DNA from: Physocladia obscura
Taxonomy: Eukaryota; Chytridiomycota; Chytridiomycetes; Chytridiales; Chytriomycetaceae
Direction of reading: 5' to 3'
DNA: 13,484 nt
NCBI GenBank assembly: GCA_027596945.1
Contig: JADGJH010000882.1
Span: 1 to 13,484 of the forward strand
Shown here in pieces: positions 8,466 to 13,484 of the stretch. Every line of letters starts with the position of its first letter. The stretch's first letter is position 1. Under the pieces are notes generated by a model. The model was not told where the DNA came from, ran no database searches, and was given only the letters and a program-made list of their open reading frames with translations. The position numbers and the translations under genes were made by a program.

Positions 8466-11400
8466 ATGTTAGTTCGGGCTTGTGTCCTAACATTGGGATG
8501 GATACTTCAAGCTTTTGCCGCAACGGTTACTTGGCCAAGCGCAAATTCACGATACGACGAGCTTGAGGAAGTGTATTACCAAGATGCTGGTTACCGCGGC
8601 GCGCAATTCTCCACACTGTTCACGCCGTGCTCGGACGACAATGCACTGGCGTTGCGAATGGGGTTCCACGATATGGTTGGACACAATGTTTCGGATTCCG
8701 CGAATTTGGTCGGCGGAATTGACTCTTCGCTGAGATACGAGTTAAACCACACAAACAACGTCTTTTCCTTCAACGCTCACTATTTTTACTACACAAACTT
8801 TGCAAACCAACGTGCTTCGGTTGCTGATTTGCAAGCTCTTGGTTTGGTTCACGGTGTTGCTCTTTGCAACGGCCCAACGATTCCCTACCGGGCTGGCCGT
8901 CTCGATGCACTGTCGGCCAACCCTTCATACGCATTTCTTCCTTCTGACGTTGCAGATCCTATCCATGAACTGATCGGAAACTTTTCTCTGATGGGTTTCA
9001 ATCAATCAGAATTTATTTCCGTGATTGCTTGTGCCCACACGATTGGTGGAGTTGAACACGACGAGCACCCGCTTATTGTATCTGCAGCAGAGAATAAGCT
9101 CATGTTCGATTCTACAAACTTGATTTTTGACGATTTGATTGTCTCCCAGTATGTAAGCGGTCAAAGCGTTGACCCGCTTGTTGTCGGCCCCACTTCTTTT
9201 GATGTTGATTTTCGAATTTTTTCGTCTGATGGAAACGTGACAATCAAGCAAATGAATTCGCCAGGTAATTAATTTGTTTTCGAAAATGAAAAATCTTTTA
9301 AAATTAAAACCGTTAAAAAAAATTTTCCTTTACAGAGGCATTTGCTTCACGATGCACTGATATGCTTGCCAAAGTTTTGAACAGTGTTCCAACAACATCT
9401 GTTTTAACAGATGTTTTGGTTCCGTACGAAGTAAAACCCAGCCATGTTGGTTATGATTTTGTTGACGGAGTTTTGACATTTCTGGGAGAAATCCGGGTTA
9501 GAACAACAGAGGAAGCAGTGGATTCCGTTTCGATTATTTCAAGTGATAGTGGTGAAACTATTTCAGCAACAGCAATTAGTAATGGAAACGCGACTGGTGG
9601 CTTTCCTGTGGAAACTTTTCAGGTGCGTAAGATAAAATATGTTTTCCCTTAATATTAATGAAAAACACGGAATAGTTTTATTCATTCGCGAAAGCGATTA
9701 ACAAAACTGCTGTTTCAGCTTATTCTGTCAACGTGACTTATTCCAACGGAACATCTATACTCTTCGATAACAACGAGGCTTTATTTCCGATTGAACCTCG
9801 AGTGTTCTACTCTCAAAGTAGTAGCTGTCTGGCCACTAACGATGTAATGAACTGGACAGCTACAATTGTAGCAGCGGTAAGTTGTTTTTATTTTATGTCC
9901 AAATTTTTTCTCATGTTTTTTACTTACAGGTATCAAACGATTTAGTCACGAATCCTGTCCATCTGATCTTTACTCAAGGCGTTCGTGACTCAGTTCCAAC
10001 TTTTCCGGTCGTCAATTTGCAAGCCGAAACAATCACCATGAGCAAAGTTGCTTCACAAAACCTGTCTTCAAGCTTTACTCTTTATTCTGCCACTGTAACA
10101 ATCAACGCATGGACTCAAAACCAAGCAACTTTTGATATATCTGTTGGTGGAGTTAATGACTCGTTTCATAAATTGACTGACCTTGTGGGCCAAAATTGTG
10201 CCGCTACTAATAATGTTCTATATTGGAACATTACGTATGTGCAAACTGATCTTGGATCTTATGTGCCAGGGGGTGCAAGACGTGTTATTGGCGTTAATGG
10301 CGTTTGGCCTGTAGATGCCGTCTATGCTAATTTAGGAGATACGTTGCAGATTCGTGTGGTAATAATTTTTTTTTTTTCTTCCCTCCCATTTCGTTGATTT
10401 GAAATATTTTTATTTTTTGAATTAAGGCAAATCAATTGGATGTTCCGACTTCTCTTCACTTTTTCGGAATTCATCAAACTGGCTCACCTCAATACGATGG
10501 TGTTCCATATGTTACTCAATGGTGTGAGATTTTAATTTCATTTTCTTGTTTATTAATACTTTTTCTAGTCCAATACCTTCCGGGAATAGTTTTACATACA
10601 CTGTATTTTTAAATCAATCGGGAACTTTCTGGATCGAAGGAGATTATATGGTTTGCGCTTTGAAAAGTTACTTTTGTTGTCTAATTTCGATTAACAGGGG
10701 CAATCTGTCGATGGATTGCGTGTCCCTTTGATTGTTCGAAGCACTGGCGATGTGAAGTACAACAATGATTTCATTGTTCGATTGACAGGTGTGTTTCTTA
10801 TTTAAAATCGTTGTATCTGAAAAAAAAAATGGATTGAAGATTGGTATTCCGATGAATATCCTGACTTGTTTGCTCAATTTTCAAGTAATTTGAATCCGCT
10901 TGGAACTTTGCCCACTCCAGGTTTATTTTATTTTATTTTTTTAACATCTTTGCAATCATCTTAAAAACAAAATAATAAAATACAGGCGCCATCCTTGCAA
11001 ATGAACAGTCAAATTCTTCATTACCCTTCATCACAGGGGAAACATACATGGTCCGTTTGATTTCAATGGCTTCGCAAATTGCAATGAATATTGCGATTGA
11101 TGGGCACAACATGACGATTGTGGAAGTAGATGGTGTCTCTATTCAACCATATGAAGTCACTTCATTAGCAATTGCTCCGTCACAACGATTAGGCGTGTTG
11201 GTGACTGCAGTTGATGATACAAATACAACCCTTGTCAATTACGCAATGCGCATTTCTCAGAGAATGAAAGGAGCCGACTCAGATGGAACTGAAGTTGTTT
11301 CGGGGCAATTAAGTTCGTATTTTTATTTTGAAATTATTTAGACCTCATTTTCAATATTCCCATAGCGACATACTTGGTTATTTCTTATGCAGTGGACAAC

Positions 11401-12395
11401 CCGCTGGGACAATCTGTAGATACCTCTGAAGGTGGCGGAATAGTTATTATTTATAACGACACAGTTCTTCCTTCTCTCGAACCATTGATCGACACCGATG
11501 TTTTGATACCGACACAGCAAATTTTGCTTGATGCTTCAGTGCTCATGATGGCTGATGGAAGCAGTCATGGGACATTTAATGATATTGCTTATATCAGACC
11601 AGCTGTACCTTCACTGATGACTGCACTTTCAATGCCTTCAGATGCCTTGAAGGCGAATCTGGAAGTGTATGGAATAGACACGAATCCTTTTCTATTGGAT
11701 GACGGTGTTACTGAGCTTGTGATATCGAATAACAACGCGGTTGAATATGCTTGTAAGTAATTGAAACCATATTATTTCGTGTAATTCTTTTTTCACTCTT
11801 TTTTTTTTTTTGCTTTCTTTTCTTGCTGCAGTTCATTTGCATGGTCATTCTTTCCAAGTCATTGCTGTCGCAGCTCTTCCATATGCTTCATCCGAAATTG
11901 TTGAACCTCAAACTGGACCACCGTCTCGAGACACGATTCATATTCCTGCAAATTATTACGCCGTTGTTCGTTTTGAAAATGAAAATCCAGGAGTTTGGCT
12001 GTTCCATGGCACAACAACGTTTCTACGTGAGACAGATAGAATAGTCGAAACTATTTTTTATTAACTTTTTTTTTCTTTCTTTTTTTTTCTCAGGTGATTC
12101 TGGATTTTCTGCCACATTGATTGAAACGCCAACTGCAATCAACATTACGTTTGATGCTGATTTTGCTCAAACTTGTGCTGCAAGCGGCATTCCATTCACC
12201 GGAAATGCTGCAGGAAACGCCCTGCTGAATATGACAGGGTATTTGTCTTCGGTGCCGATAGCCACTGTTGGATTAACTTCGTCGTTCTGGGGGACTGTGT
12301 TTGGTTGTGCATTGTGTGTTATTGTTATGATTTTCTCGGTTTACTTTTTTAGTTTGCAAGATGAGGTCCTTGTTGATAAATTTTGGAAAAATTGA
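8466..12395 (+). CDS. Heme peroxidase fused to degenerate Fet3-type oxidase
   Basis: Exons: 8466-9264, 9336-9622, 9676-9876, 9930-10358, 10427-10521, 10569-10650, 10698-10788, 10840-10920, 10986-11312, 11366-11752, 11832-12026, 12094-12395. All eleven GT-AG introns (47-79 bp) keep frame, giving 1091 aa. Order: signal peptide (1-18); class II-like heme peroxidase (about 25-285) with distal R64 and H68 in RMGFHDM, PYRAGRLDA, and proximal H191 in ACAHTIGG; a beta-rich, glycosylation-site-rich linker (about 290-520) resembling the C-terminal part of fungal hybrid peroxidases; a three-domain multicopper-oxidase fold (about 525-1010) with VIGVNGVWP, TQCPIPSG, PTLMT-like and FHLHGH blocks; one membrane helix (about 1054-1077) and a short cytosolic tail, as in Fet3. 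Copper ligands are mostly lost: the yeast Fet3 equivalents H81, H416, H418 and H483 remain (H583, H928, H930, H985), while H83, H126, H128, H413, C484, H485 and H489 are F585, E627, D629, Y925, G986, T987 and L991. A classical copper ferroxidase is therefore unlikely. Divergence from FTR1 argues for a role in iron uptake at the plasma membrane. ATG 8466 gives the signal peptide; the longer upstream frame has no ATG. Confidence 0.85.
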
Positions 12396-13030
12396 GAGGA
12401 GAGTTGTTCGGCAAATTTTTTCCAACTACTTTTTCCTCTGTTTTTGAATTGTATTCTTCTGAACAAAGTTTATTATCTTACGCTTGTTTTTTACTTTTTT
12501 TTAAAATTTTTTCATTTTCTTTTTTTTTTTTTTAAAATCTTGGGAATTTATTTCGCGATTTAAGGATTATATTTTCATTAACTTCAGCCTGGCGCATAAA
12601 TTCGGACGAATCGTACTGTTACAAAAGAATTCTTGAGAGTGTGATTTGGTTTTAAAGGCATGCAGCGGCTGATTCTATTTGAATTTCGTATTTTTCTTGA
12701 AAAAATACTCAACCCGCAAAAATGTTTTTTTCTGTTCGCTTTTTTGCTCTTCTCCTTTTTCATTCGTAATGTAATTTGTTTGCAAAATTGCATAACTGTT
12801 GCTTGCTTTTGTGAGATTCTCACATACAGGTTGAGTTTGTTCAAAACTCCTTGACTTTCTCTGATGATTATCTTTGTAAATATTTACTTATTTATATTCT
12901 GTATATAATTTTATTTATTTATTGGTTGTCTGTTTGGTTCTTTTGAAGTATCCCTGTTTTTAGTTTTCTAATTAATTTGTTTTGTTTTTCTTTGGGTTTT
13001 GGAGTTGAAATAATAAATTGAAGATGTACT
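12396..13030. other. AT-rich downstream region, no gene seen
   Basis: The 3' flank of the fusion gene has long T tracts (about 12484-12540) and TA-rich stretches (about 12875-12925). Open frames of 60-86 codons occur on both strands but lack ATG starts or recognisable motifs. No RNA gene was recognised. Confidence 0.5.
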
Positions 13031-13484
13031 GAAAAAATGGCATGTTGTTTGCAGGATGCAAACAGCTCTGCAAGGCAAGTGGTGCATTGAGCTCAATTAG
13101 TGTCTCTGCACCACTGCGGGTCTTCCACCATGAGAGTGACACTTGGGGTTGTACTGGACTCACAGCAGCCCAAGGAATAAGTGCCAACCTTTTCTTTACA
13201 CTTCTTCCACCCCCTGCCTTCCATGACACTTGGGACAGATCTAGTGATGCTGTGGAATGAGTTAGTGGATATTCCTTTTAGTGTACCATCCCCTGGATAG
13301 CGCATTTCCCAGGACTAGGAGGCACCGGTATTGCCAGAAATGGTGTGGACTGCCTGATGATTGGATCAGCAAATACAAGCTTGCAAAGAGAAGTTTACCC
13401 CCAGACAACAGGACATGGTCAGGCAACCAGGGCAATGGGTGATGAGGCAGCTCTAGATGCTGGCATTGACAGAGTGCAGCCTGA
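13030..13484. repeat. Compositionally distinct segment, possible repeat relic
   Basis: From about 13030 the sequence changes from very AT-rich to roughly balanced composition and continues to the window edge. It opens with a perfect 7-bp inverted repeat, GTTTGCA (13047-13053) and TGCAAAC (13057-13063). GACACTTGGG occurs twice (13138-13147 and 13225-13234), each preceded by a TTCCACC (13123-13129 and 13205-13211). One plus-strand frame is open from 13042 to a TGA at 13258-13260, meets a TAG at 13279-13281, then stays open to the window end, like a decayed coding fragment. I recognise no transposase, reverse transcriptase or gene family. A truncated mobile element or dispersed repeat is the best guess. 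Confidence 0.4.

Noticed and set aside
9265..9335. Separate peroxidase gene ending at about 9272.
   Set aside because: The stop is inside a good GT-AG intron. Splicing continues the frame into the peroxidase C-terminal region, and the following exons have no independent start or signal peptide.
9623..9718. Acceptor at 9718 (TTTCAG) for intron 2 of the fusion gene.
   Set aside because: It breaks the reading frame. The acceptor at 9675 keeps phase 0 and adds a sensible FYSFAKAINKT segment.
8466..12395. Active laccase or classical ferroxidase.
   Set aside because: The type 1 Cys and both type 1 His are absent and the second and fourth copper motifs are largely lost, so normal multicopper chemistry cannot be supported.
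12584..12844. 86-codon minus-strand ORF downstream of the fusion gene.
   Set aside because: No ATG start, Lys-rich low-complexity translation of T-rich DNA, no motif.
1..13484. tRNA, rRNA or CRISPR features.
   Set aside because: No tRNA B-box with a matching cloverleaf, no rRNA-like stretch and no regularly spaced repeats were seen on either strand.

Overview
The window is fungal nuclear DNA. It is AT-rich, with long A and T homopolymers outside genes, compact genes carrying many short GT-AG introns (47-142 bp where I could place them), and fungus-type proteins (an Ecl1-type zinc protein, Efr3, and a high-affinity iron permease beside a Fet3-type protein). Intron density and protein divergence suggest an early-diverging fungus, perhaps a chytrid. 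That placement is inference. All gene models below were spliced by hand and checked for frame; none was tested against transcripts or databases.

Layout. 1-1274: no convincing gene; a nested inverted repeat near the left end and a long A-rich tract. 1275-1977 (-): two-exon ECL1-type gene whose true N-terminus lies on a 17-nt first exon. 1978-3138: divergent intergenic region. 3139-6559 (+): six-exon EFR3 gene (1008 aa), the predicted plasma-membrane anchor of the PI4-kinase complex. 6560-6859: convergent 3' ends. 6860-8329 (-): four-exon FTR1-type iron permease (423 aa). 8330-8465: 136-bp shared promoter. 8466-12395 (+): twelve-exon gene (1091 aa) that fuses a secreted class II-like heme peroxidase to a Fet3-type multicopper-oxidase fold with a C-terminal membrane anchor. 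12396-13030: AT-rich, no gene seen. About 13030-13484: abrupt compositional change, probably the edge of a repeat or mobile-element relic.

The main discovery candidate is the divergent pair at 6860-12395. Fungi often place FTR1 head-to-head with FET3, and the two proteins form one iron-uptake complex. Here the Fet3-like half keeps the fold landmarks and membrane anchor but has lost most copper ligands, including all three type 1 ligands, and the iron-oxidation residues I could align. The fused peroxidase keeps its distal Arg and His and its proximal His. A testable hypothesis is a copper-independent, peroxide-driven iron oxidase that feeds Ftr1, with the dead Fet3 fold kept as the permease docking part. 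The ferroxidase substitution is inference; the fusion and the ligand losses are read from the sequence.
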